A DNA stretch of 59,652 bases from an uncultured Lachnospiraceae bacterium (GTDB lineage: Bacteria; Bacillota; Clostridia; Lachnospirales; Lachnospiraceae): contig CAJUTD010000010.1 in the NCBI GenBank assembly GCA_910589635.1, forward strand, positions 1-59,652, in the 5' to 3' direction. The notes below the pieces were generated by a model. The model saw only the letters and a list, made by a program, of their open reading frames with translations. It was not told where the DNA came from and ran no database searches. Positions within the stretch are counted from its first letter, which is position 1, and every line of letters starts with the position of its first letter. Positions 50,346 to 58,900 of the stretch are shown here, one piece after another. Made by a program: the position numbers and the translations under genes.

Positions 50346-52295
50346 TTACGCCTTCACATCAAAGGAATAACGCTGCAATTTTCCCGGGGGATTCTCCCGC
50401 TCCAGAAAATCCTGTACAAAATCTTGTTTCTTCCTGCGGTTCTCCACCTTGACTTCACAAGAATATCCCTTTTCTTCCAAACGCTTTATCAGTTCGTCCG
50501 AACACTGCGAAATCAAACGACAGGAAACTTCATCCTGGAAGTAAAATTCTGTCTGTACCGATGTCCCCAACAGCTTGACAAATATATCCGTTGCCCCGAG
50601 ATGGTCCATGTCCAGATGGAGCAGCGCTGTCAACGCTCCCTCCTTCTGACGGAGGTTTTTCTTGTTCGTATACACATAGAGATCGCTGTGCGCATTCTGG
50701 TTCTGCAATTTCAAAGGCAGCTGAACATAAGTGTAAAGCTGGTTTACCTGGTTCATGAATTCCAAGTTGCTCTGCACGGACTGCGCGCTCTTTGCCAGAG
50801 CTGAGCCGTCTTTTCCCGCCTGTGCAAGCGTCTGCTGCAATTCTGTCATCTGGCTGGATAACCGCTGATAAAACTCCCTGACGGCGCCCTCTTCCTTTAA
50901 TTTGTCAGGCGTCAATGTCCACTGCTCCGTCATAGCCTGTTTCAGCAGCATCTTATACTCCTCTGAGTGAAACAACTTCTGTATGGACGCACTGTCTGCG
51001 TTCTTACTCTGTTCTAAAACCTTCATCATCTGCTGCAAAAGCTCTCCTGCACTCAGACTAGTATTTAACTTTCCTTCCGGTAAAAGCTGTTCATTGCCTC
51101 TTGCCCCGGAAAACTCCTGTATCATTTCGGTAAGTCTTCCCTGCTGTTCACTGGAAAGCAATTGTGCCACTGTGCTTGTACCTTGGCCTGCTCCGCTCTG
51201 TGCTGCGGCCGTATCTTGTGCCTGCGCAGCTTCCCCAGCGACATTCCCAACCGTGCCCCCCTGGGACTGCGCGGCTTCCCCGGCAGCCATACCTCCTTGC
51301 ATCTGAGCGTTATCCCCTCCTATATTGCCAGAAACTGCGCCTTCAGAGGAATTTCCGGCAGCCATACCTCCCTGAGATAAATTCTCTCCGGCAAATCCTT
51401 CGCCCATAGCGTTCCCATTCATGAAATTACCTCCGCTTTCGGTAAGATCCTGATGGATGATCGCGCCCTGCGCTGCGTCAACATCTGTCACCGTTAGATT
51501 CTGCACTGTCTGATTCTCAGCCAATTGCCCAAGCGCCGCCTGGTTCTGAACATTGGCCGACTGCGCCTCTGACGGCAGCTGCTGCCCGGAGCCTAAAAGA
51601 ATTCCTAAAATCTGCTGCTGGAACCCTAAAAGCGCACCCGGCGTCTGAGCCGTTGTCTCCGAGCCGAAAATTTTACCTGACAGCTCTGCAATCCCCTCCA
51701 TGAGGCGATTCATTTCCGGCAAAATTGCCTGCTGTCCGTTCTTATAATTCTGAAATTGATTTAGTGAATCCTCCGTGATAACGAATCCCAGCTTCTGCAT
51801 TTGCACCAATGTCTGCATATCTGCTTTGGGAAATGCAGAGGAAGCCCGCATCATCTGCAACAAGCTCTCCTTATTGATAGGCATTTTCTCCGCCATCATC
51901 TGGTTTACCATAGAGAGGTTACGCTCATTGACTTTCAACCCCGCAGCCTCCAAAGCCTTTAACAGCGTGGGATTCTGTGCGCTCTCCAAACTCACCGGAC
52001 GAATCGCAATCTGCTCTCCGGAGTTCGACTTAACCTCAAAAAGCATGGGCTGGCCTTTTTCCAGGCTGACCCCTGCGTCCATTCTGGCCGAAATGGTACT
52101 CCCGTCATTCAGCCCAATCGTTACCTGTCCATTTTTAATCTCCGTCACCGTTCCCTCAAACACTTTGCCCGGCACTAATTGCTGGGCTTGCGCAGAAACT
52201 TGGCGCACCGCCCCTGCATCTTTGATTTGATTCACATTTTGGCCGCCCGATGCTGCACTGTTAGAGTATTGATGAACACTATCCACAAATGGCAT
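50346..52295 (-). CDS. ylqG: YlqG/FliK-like protein with low-complexity middle
   Basis: This protein is 649 residues from the chosen start. Residues of about 20-110 form a small strand-rich domain (LVPGKVFEGTVTEIKNGQVTIGLNDGSTISARM). Helical stretches follow, then a Gly/Ala/Gln-rich region (about 270-390) with repeated GGMAAG and GEAAQ units. The C-terminal 170 residues look like a FliK hook-length control domain (TYVQLPLKLQNQNAHSDLYVYTNKK; LTALLHLDMDHLGATDIFV; FVQDFLERE). Its place next to ylqH and rnhB matches the ylqG gene of Bacillus. FliK and FlhB meet in flagellar export, so this pair may be a relic or a separate device. The ATG at 52295 has AGGCAGGA six bases before it. Confidence 0.78.
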   Translation of the reverse strand: MPFVDSVHQYSNSAASGGQNVNQIKDAGAVRQVSAQAQQLVPGKVFEGTVTEIKNGQVTIGLNDGSTISARMDAGVSLEKGQPMLFEVKSNSGEQIAIRPVSLESAQNPTLLKALEAAGLKVNERNLSMVNQMMAEKMPINKESLLQMMRASSAFPKADMQTLVQMQKLGFVITEDSLNQFQNYKNGQQAILPEMNRLMEGIAELSGKIFGSETTAQTPGALLGFQQQILGILLGSGQQLPSEAQSANVQNQAALGQLAENQTVQNLTVTDVDAAQGAIIHQDLTESGGNFMNGNAMGEGFAGENLSQGGMAAGNSSEGAVSGNIGGDNAQMQGGMAAGEAAQSQGGTVGNVAGEAAQAQDTAAAQSGAGQGTSTVAQLLSSEQQGRLTEMIQEFSGARGNEQLLPEGKLNTSLSAGELLQQMMKVLEQSKNADSASIQKLFHSEEYKMLLKQAMTEQWTLTPDKLKEEGAVREFYQRLSSQMTELQQTLAQAGKDGSALAKSAQSVQSNLEFMNQVNQLYTYVQLPLKLQNQNAHSDLYVYTNKKNLRQKEGALTALLHLDMDHLGATDIFVKLLGTSVQTEFYFQDEVSCRLISQCSDELIKRLEEKGYSCEVKVENRRKKQDFVQDFLERENPPGKLQRYSFDVKA

Positions 52296-52379
52296 TGTCA
52301 TTCCTGCCTTTCTTTTCAACTTCACGAGCTGCGCACAGCCGTCCACAACTCCTGTCACAGACATGACTGTAACAAACTG

Positions 52380-53141
52380 TTATATATTTCTGATAAACGT
52401 CTTCCTGTGAATGGGAGACGGCCCATGATCGCGGATTGCCTGCATATGTTCGGCAGAGCCGTACCCCTTGTTGCCGGCAAATCCATACTCCGGCAGCTCT
52501 TTATCATATTCCCGCATCAACCGATCCCTGGTAACCTTGGCAATGATACTAGCCGCCCCGATAGAAATGCTCTTGGCATCGCCCTTAATAATCGGCACCT
52601 GAGGAATGGAAACGCCAGGAATCGTCACTGCATCGTTTAATAATATATCGGGCATTACAGATAAATTCTGAATCGCTTCACGCATTGCCTCATAAGTTGC
52701 CTGCAAAATATTAATTTCGTCAATACGTGCTGGACTCACCATGCCAATTCCAGTGGCAATTGCCTGCTCCATGATGATATCGTAAAGTTCCTCCCGCTTT
52801 TTCTCACTGAGCTTTTTGGAATCATTTATGTATAAAATCTTACAATCTTTGGGCAAGATCACTGCACCGGCCACTACAGGCCCTGCCAGCGGCCCTCTGC
52901 CTGCCTCGTCAATGCCGCACACATATCCCTGCTCTTCATACTGCCTCTCATAAACTTTCAAGCCCTCAATCCGCTCTCGCTCATCCTCGAGCGCCTTCAA
53001 ACGCTTCCCGGCTTGTTCCACAAGCTTCTGTACACCCGCCCGTTCATCCTTTTCATACTTTAAAATAAAAGAAGGCAGCATATGTTCCTCTGCTGCCTGT
53101 AATTCCGCTTTCAATTCCGCAATTTTCTTTTGTCCACCCAC
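52380..53141 (-). CDS. rnhB: Ribonuclease HII
   Basis: This enzyme removes ribonucleotides from DNA and RNA-DNA hybrids. The protein is 253 residues with an N-terminal helical extension of about 70 residues, as in Bacillus. The catalytic domain begins at GIDEAGRGPLAGPVVAGAVIL, with the Asp-Glu pair, then INDSKKLSEKKREELY, PDILLNDAVTIP, IKGDAKSISIGAASIIAKVTRDR and YGFAGNKGYGSAEHMQAI. The start is GTG with GAGGAGG before it. It sits between lepB and ylqG as in Firmicutes housekeeping runs. Confidence 0.96.
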   Translation of the reverse strand: MGGQKKIAELKAELQAAEEHMLPSFILKYEKDERAGVQKLVEQAGKRLKALEDERERIEGLKVYERQYEEQGYVCGIDEAGRGPLAGPVVAGAVILPKDCKILYINDSKKLSEKKREELYDIIMEQAIATGIGMVSPARIDEINILQATYEAMREAIQNLSVMPDILLNDAVTIPGVSIPQVPIIKGDAKSISIGAASIIAKVTRDRLMREYDKELPEYGFAGNKGYGSAEHMQAIRDHGPSPIHRKTFIRNI

Positions 53142-53240
53142 TGAAATCCTCCTCTGGCTGTACGTTTCACTCTCTTACGCTATCCTCAAATCGCTGTCTG
53201 TAATCTAATATCTTCGACTTCACTCTGTGAAACAAAATAA

Positions 53241-53819
53241 CTATTTATGCTTGATAAAACCTATCTTGTTAAATGGGAAAATCCTCACCCACGCCCTTCC
53301 GATAATGTCTTCGCCAAGAATCTTGCCCACGCTGGGGTCACGGCTGTCCGAACTGGCATTCCTGTTGTCACCCAGAACAAAATATTCATCATCGTCCAAC
53401 GTAATAGGCTCTTCGGCTTCACCGGGGTCTAAGATAACCTCCCTGCCGTAAGACTCGTCGAGTACTTCCCCGTCCACATAAATATTCCCCTGCTCATCTA
53501 TCTGCACCGTCTCACCGGGAAGGCCGATAATCCGCTTTATGTAAAACGTGTTCTTTTCATATTTATAAGGGAAAACAATGATGTCATACCTCTCCGGGTC
53601 ATGGAAACGGTAGGAAATCTTATCTACAATCAGATTGTCCCCATCGCTCAGCGTTGCCTCCATAGAACTCCCGCTGACCTGCGTGCGCTGTCCAACATAG
53701 TGGATTACCAAATATGTCAGTAAAAATACGATCCCGATATAAATGATAAAACTGATGGTCTCCCGCACTACATTTGTCTCTTTTTCTTCCGGTTGTCCCT
53801 GCTCTTTCTGTCTACCCAT
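53241..53819 (-). CDS. lepB: Signal peptidase I
   Basis: This enzyme cleaves Sec signal peptides outside the membrane. The protein is 192 residues with one N-terminal helix (ISFIIYIGIVFLLTYLVIHYV), the catalytic Ser in SGSSMEATLSDGDNLIVDKI, the Lys in FYIKRIIGLPGETVQI, and the conserved GDNRNASSDSRDPSVG. It is one of two such genes in this run, on either side of rbgA. Confidence 0.95.
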   Translation of the reverse strand: MGRQKEQGQPEEKETNVVRETISFIIYIGIVFLLTYLVIHYVGQRTQVSGSSMEATLSDGDNLIVDKISYRFHDPERYDIIVFPYKYEKNTFYIKRIIGLPGETVQIDEQGNIYVDGEVLDESYGREVILDPGEAEEPITLDDDEYFVLGDNRNASSDSRDPSVGKILGEDIIGRAWVRIFPFNKIGFIKHK

Positions 53820-53867
53820 ATCATCTCATCCTTATCCCTGTATTTCTAATTCATTGTCATTTCTATT

Positions 53868-54719
53868 TTAGCTCTGCTCTTCGGGAAATTCAAGTGTTAT
53901 TTTTCCAAGCCTTCCGCTGCGAAAATCATCAATTACAAGCGCCGATGCCTTGCTGTAGTCCAATTCGCTGCCTTTTTTCACACAATTACGATTTGTGGCA
54001 ATCTCCTGCAAAACCTCTGCCGGCGTCTGTTCCTCCGCAGCCTCATAACGCTGAGCCAAGGCTCCCGGATAATTCGCCTGCAAAATCTTAATCAACTCCA
54101 AAGATAATTCATCAATATTGAGAAGTTCGTCTTTGATGGAGCCGACTAACGCCAAATACAGCCCGACTCTCTGATCCTCAAACTTGGGCCACAATATTCC
54201 CGGCGTATCCAAAAGCTCCACATTTTTATTGAGACGAATCCACTGCTTGCCTTTCGTGACGCCCGGCTTATTGCCAGTCTTCGCACACGCCTTTCCTGCA
54301 TATGTGTTGATAAAGGTAGACTTGCCGACATTGGGAATCCCCACCACCATAGCGCGCACCGGACGGTTTTTGATTCCCCGCCTCCTATCGCGTTCAATCT
54401 TCTCTTTGCAGGCGTCCATAATCACGCTGCTGATCGTCTTCATTCCTGCCTTGGTCCTGGCATCCAGCTTCACCACAAAAAAGCCCTTTTCCTTGAAATA
54501 CGCTGCCCAGGCCTTGTTCTGCTCCTCATCAGCAAGATCCGCTTTATTCATCAAGACCAGCCTCGCCTTCTGCCTCCCCAACTCGTCAATATCAGGATTG
54601 CGGCTGCTGAGCGGCACGCGGGCGTCGACCAGCTCAATCACCAAATCTATCAGTTTTATATCCTCCTGCATCTGACGCTTTGCTTTCGTCATATGCCCTG
54701 GATACCATTGAAAATGCAT
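53868..54719 (-). CDS. rbgA: RbgA (YlqF) ribosome biogenesis GTPase
   Basis: This circularly permuted GTPase is needed for late assembly of the 50S subunit. The protein is 283 residues. The G motifs occur in permuted order: G4 MNKADLADE, G1 GIPNVGKSTFIN, G3 LLDTPGILWPKF. It starts with the family hallmark FQWYPGHMTKAKRQM. The C-terminal helical domain (LAQRYEAAEEQTPAEVLQEIATNRNC) binds rRNA. In Bacillus the gene also lies downstream of rplS. It begins ten bases after the upstream lepB. Confidence 0.95.
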   Translation of the reverse strand: MHFQWYPGHMTKAKRQMQEDIKLIDLVIELVDARVPLSSRNPDIDELGRQKARLVLMNKADLADEEQNKAWAAYFKEKGFFVVKLDARTKAGMKTISSVIMDACKEKIERDRRRGIKNRPVRAMVVGIPNVGKSTFINTYAGKACAKTGNKPGVTKGKQWIRLNKNVELLDTPGILWPKFEDQRVGLYLALVGSIKDELLNIDELSLELIKILQANYPGALAQRYEAAEEQTPAEVLQEIATNRNCVKKGSELDYSKASALVIDDFRSGRLGKITLEFPEEQS

Positions 54720-54729
54720 TCTCTACCTC

Positions 54730-55314
54730 CTATTTCAGCAGCCCAATCCGATCAAAGGGATAGACAACCATCCACGCTTCCCCTGTAATATGATCCTTTT
54801 TTACATTGCCTATGCTGGCATAACGGCTGTCTTCACTGTTGTTGCGGTTATCTCCCAACACAAAATATTCGTCTTCGCCAACTACAATTTCATTCTCTGC
54901 CATCATGGCATTTTCTATCTTTTCTGTCTCCACGCTCTCTGCAAGAAGCTCCCCATTGACGTACACTTTGCCGTCTTTAATCTGCACGGTGTCTCCTGGC
55001 AGCGCAATCACGCGTTTGACATAATAGTGCGATTTCTCATTGCCGTTTGGCTGAAATACAATCAGATCATTCTGCTTGGGGTCAAACAGCTTGTACACAA
55101 ACCGATTCACCAAAACCTTCTCGCCGCTCTCTAACGTCGGCGACATGGAAGGCCCGATGACCGACACACGGAATCCGAAAAAGGATACCATGATAATTGC
55201 CGCCGCAATTGTCATCAGGATTTCTACAATCCAAACTGCAATTTCCTTTAGCAGACCGATATTTATTTTCTTTTTTTCCCGGTAAAAGCTCAGCCCTGCC
55301 GTTCTTCTTCTCAT
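54730..55314 (-). CDS. lepB: Signal peptidase I, second copy
   Basis: The protein is 194 residues with a basic N-terminus (RRRTAGLSFYREKKKINIG) and one membrane helix (IVEILMTIAAAIIMVSFFGF). The catalytic Ser is in IGPSMSPTLESGEKVLV and the Lys in YYVKRVIALPGDTVQI. GDNRNNSEDSRYASIG follows. A longer frame to 55446 exists, but AGGAG is well placed before the ATG at 55314, which gives the usual length. It differs clearly from the copy at 53241-53819. Confidence 0.93.
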   Translation of the reverse strand: MRRRTAGLSFYREKKKINIGLLKEIAVWIVEILMTIAAAIIMVSFFGFRVSVIGPSMSPTLESGEKVLVNRFVYKLFDPKQNDLIVFQPNGNEKSHYYVKRVIALPGDTVQIKDGKVYVNGELLAESVETEKIENAMMAENEIVVGEDEYFVLGDNRNNSEDSRYASIGNVKKDHITGEAWMVVYPFDRIGLLK

Positions 55315-55465
55315 ATATTGCTGCTCCTGCCTGTTTGCTGCTATCATCGCTGACAACAACGTCTTTCTTTCATAAAGTGGACAATCCCACATCAGCTGGA
55401 AGATACAAAAGAAGGAACAAATACAATCGTAGTTGTCCCTTCCCATGTTTCATTTCTGCCTTGAA

Positions 55466-55819
55466 TTATTTCACTAACTCTTTTACTTTCGCTCTCTTTC
55501 CTACGCGGCCTCTCAGGTAATTCAACTTCGCACGTCTTACCTTACCGTGACGGACAACCTCAATTTTCTCTACGTTGGGAGAATGCAACGGCCATGTCTT
55601 CTCTACGCCGACGCCATTGGAAAACTTCCTTACCGTAAACGTCTCGCGGTTGCTTCCGCCCTGCCGCTTTAACACGATTCCCTCGAAAACCTGGATTCTC
55701 TCTCGGTTTCCCTCTTTAATCTTACCGTATACCCTAACGGTATCTCCTACGCGGAATTTGTCTACTTCCGGTTTCAACTGTTCCTGTTCAATGTTCTTGA
55801 TAATTTCTGTTGCGTTCAT
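55466..55819 (-). CDS. rplS: Ribosomal protein L19
   Basis: This 117-residue 50S subunit protein sits at the subunit interface. It has the family sequence from MNATEIIKNIEQEQLK to KVRRAKLNYLRGRVGKRAKVKE. A longer frame exists to 55960, but GGAGG is eight bases before the ATG at 55819 and the promoter at 55900-55928 lies inside the longer frame, so the shorter start is right. It is the first gene of the run with lepB, rbgA, lepB, rnhB, ylqG, ylqH and yraN. Confidence 0.96.
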   Translation of the reverse strand: MNATEIIKNIEQEQLKPEVDKFRVGDTVRVYGKIKEGNRERIQVFEGIVLKRQGGSNRETFTVRKFSNGVGVEKTWPLHSPNVEKIEVVRHGKVRRAKLNYLRGRVGKRAKVKELVK

Positions 55820-55880
55820 TCTGTGACCTCCTATTTCATTAGATGTTCTTAATACACATGGTAACAGAGGACCATCATCT

Positions 55881-55895
55881 TCTTGTCTCACAAGA
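55881..55895 (-). promoter_or_regulatory. Small hairpin at the start of the rplS leader
   Basis: TCTTGT and ACAAGA form a 6-bp stem with a three-base loop, at the predicted transcript start. L19 leaders with autoregulatory structure are known in low-GC Gram-positives, but this leader of about 75 bases is too short to assign without covariance evidence. Confidence 0.35.
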
Positions 55896-55899
55896 TAGT

Positions 55900-55928
55900 A
55901 TTTTACCATACCTTGCCCCGAAAGGCAA
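55900..55928 (-). promoter_or_regulatory. Promoter of the rplS run
   Basis: On the minus strand TTGCCT (55923-55928), 17 bases, TAAAAT (55900-55905), with TGG just upstream of the -10 box. Confidence 0.7.
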
Positions 55929-55944
55929 GAAATATTTTCTTGCC
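55924..55944. terminator. Short terminator-like hairpin after the LamG gene
   Basis: GGCAAGAAA (55924-55932) and TTTCTTGCC (55936-55944) pair perfectly with a three-base loop. It lies downstream of the LamG gene on the minus strand and overlaps the -35 box of the rplS promoter. Confidence 0.6.
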
Positions 55945-55987
55945 CTGCCGGGATTGCCAACGCTTCATTTGTAAACCTTTCATTTGC

Positions 55988-58900
55988 TTACTGTGTCGGG
56001 TTGGCAACACTCATATACAACCCTTTAATCTGCTGGTCTGTCAAGGCATCATTAAATAAGCTCACCTCATCCCACGCACCGTTAAAGCTATTATCCCAGA
56101 AACACCCGGAGCCAAGGTAAATCGTAGTATTGGTATTTGCCGTGAAGAAATTTGCATGTTGTGTTGCAGTCTCAACCAGTTCTCCATTCAAATACACTTT
56201 TCCGGTATCGCCATTCATTACCCAGGTTACCATTTTCCACTCGTCCGTTTTAAACATATTAGCTACCTGGCCTGTATCTTTTCTAGTTTCGTTTAATGCC
56301 ATGCCCACAAAACCATTGTCAAATTGTGAATACCAAGAAATATAATTCTTATCATCCTTCCATGCATAGAATGCACCTGCGAACTCCGCAACTTGCGTTT
56401 CTGGCTTCACCCACATGGAAACCGTATAATTTGCTGAAGTAATGGCAGTATTCAATTTCAAACCATTATGCGTACCATTGCCGCTGAAATGGATTGCCTT
56501 TCCAGAGATACCGTCTACATACTCAGGCGCCGCGTCTGCAACTACATCATCTGCCCCAGCTTTGACCGGCTGATTCTTCACAATAGATGCTCCCTGTGCA
56601 GAAACCGTATCTTCCAAGGCTCCATCAAACTGGTAGTACGCTGTCCTGGCGGGACTGATTTCATTCACGATTTCCTCGCCTGTCTTGACGGTAATGGCAA
56701 CTTCCTTTGATTTCTCTACTCCGCCTTCCGTATATTTTACCGTAATGAAAGCGTCTTCTTTTGTCAGGGCTTTCTCCTCGTTGGCAATCTGAATCAGTTG
56801 CGTCACGTCCACTTGGGAATTATCAGAATACTTCGCCATAATAACCATTCCGGTCTTGTCAAACTTTTCACCCGCCACATAAACCAGCTTTTCTGGCATA
56901 GCTGCCACTTCAAGCGAATCCAACGCCGCATCTTTCACCGTAATATCTACCGACAATGTAGAATCCACACCATCCGCCAGCACGTATCCCGCGGGAATTG
57001 TCAGTTCTTTCGTCACCGTAAATGTACCCTCAAGCGTCTCCGGCAACTGCCAGTCTTCTTCCAATACTTCACTATAGTCTGGCGCCGCGCCATTTTTCAT
57101 GGAAAGGTGAAGCTTCAAGGCTTTTAATGATTTCTGTATATTTGCTGCTGTCGCGTCCTCTTTCAGGAAGGTCAACTCCGTCTTATTTAGAGAAATCCCC
57201 GCTATTGTCGGTGAAACACGTTCGTATAGATCCCGTACTTCCTCCGGTGACAGTGCAAAGTCATAGATACTCAATTCATCATAAGCGCCCAGGAACGTCA
57301 TATCAAAAGGCGTAATACCCAAGTACAGTGCCGGCGATTTTCCCTGATACATATTCTTCATGTTCTTCTCTGCCTTAAGAGCGCCGTCCACATAAAACTT
57401 GGCTGACTCTCCCTCTGCGGTAAGCGTAAGCATCTTCCATTTGCCAACCTCCAGCACATCTTCCATATTGTCAAATTCAGCTTTTTGGTTCCAATCGCCG
57501 GGGACCATGCGGATATTAAATAAATCTGGATTGCCATAACAGGAAAACCATGGCTCCTCATAGGCCCCATCTTTGGCATAAAATACACCGGCAATCTGAT
57601 CCAGGTTATCCGCCCTCACCCACATGGAGATACTGTAATTCGCCGTGTTGATGGTGTTATCCAATTTGATGCCCTCACCGGTCAGCTTGCCGAGCTTTAA
57701 AGCGCTGCCTTTGACGCCTTCCACATAAGATGTCGTATCCGTATCGCCCGCACTATTGTTGAGCTTCGCCTTGACTGCGTCTTTGCCGGTGGACGCATTT
57801 GTCAAGTTATCATCAAATGTGAAATACGCCGTCGCACCTTCTTCCAGATTTACAACTTCAATCGGACACGTCGTCTTAAATGTCTGCGCTTGTGCTCCTT
57901 CCCCGTCCACATAGCTTACCTCCACGTTCTGCACGCCAAGTGTTGACAGCTTGCCTGTCTCATCCACAACAATATGTTCTGTCACATCCAGTTGGCCGCC
58001 GTTAGAATACAATGCCTTGACCACCATTCCCGATTTGTCAAACGTATGGTTTATGATATATTTCGTCTTATCCGGCTGCGTTGTGATTTTAATAGACTCA
58101 AGCACGCCTTTCTCTTTCACAGAAACAGAGACATTCACTGTTTTCCACATAGACGGCTGCCCATCCGTCTCAAATACATATCCTTCCGGCACTGGAATCT
58201 TCGCCACAGCAGTAACAGTACCTTCCGTTGTCGGTTTATAATCTTCTACCGTCCAGATATCTTCTGTGTTATCCAAAGATAATTGATTCTCCCCGGACTG
58301 CCCGGTAAATGTTATCTGTTCTTTCAACGTTTTGACTAGGTCAGCGGCAGTTGTTCCATAGTCTATGCTGATTTCCGTCTTATCAGCTGTGACATCTGTA
58401 ATCTTCTCCGCGCTCTTTGCAAAATATTCCAGATAATATTCTTCTACTTCTTCCTGTGTGAGCACTTCATTGGTAAATACAAGCTCATCTACAAGGCCGG
58501 CATAATATCCGTCGCCTGTCCAGCCGGTAACGCCAAGATAAGTCTTCATATCTGCACTCTTATCATTGCGGACATTCCCGGAACCTGCTCTCCTTCCGTT
58601 GACATACAAGGTTCCCAATCCCGTACCTTGCGGCATATTTCTTCCATCTACTACCAGTACAATATGGCTCCACTGCGCATTCGCTCCCACTGAAATTTGC
58701 GACTGTGTGGCCGTCACATGCCCATTATTGTTGGACCAAAGTTTTATGCCTCCTGTTTCATTACTTCCGGCTACTGCACACCATGTCTCCGGCAGTCCGT
58801 CTTGCAGGCCAAATTTGTTAGCTGTCGAAATCAGTAATGCCTGGTTGTTTTTTAATGAATCCGGCTTCACCCACATAGACACACTGTAACTCTTTGAAGC

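Noticed and set aside
55820..55895. L19 leader riboregulator
   Set aside because: The leader is only about 75 bases with one short stem; I could not match a known leader structure by eye.
55820..55960. Longer start for L19
   Set aside because: The extension would contain the promoter and leader of rplS, and L19 normally begins at MNATEIIKNIEQEQ.
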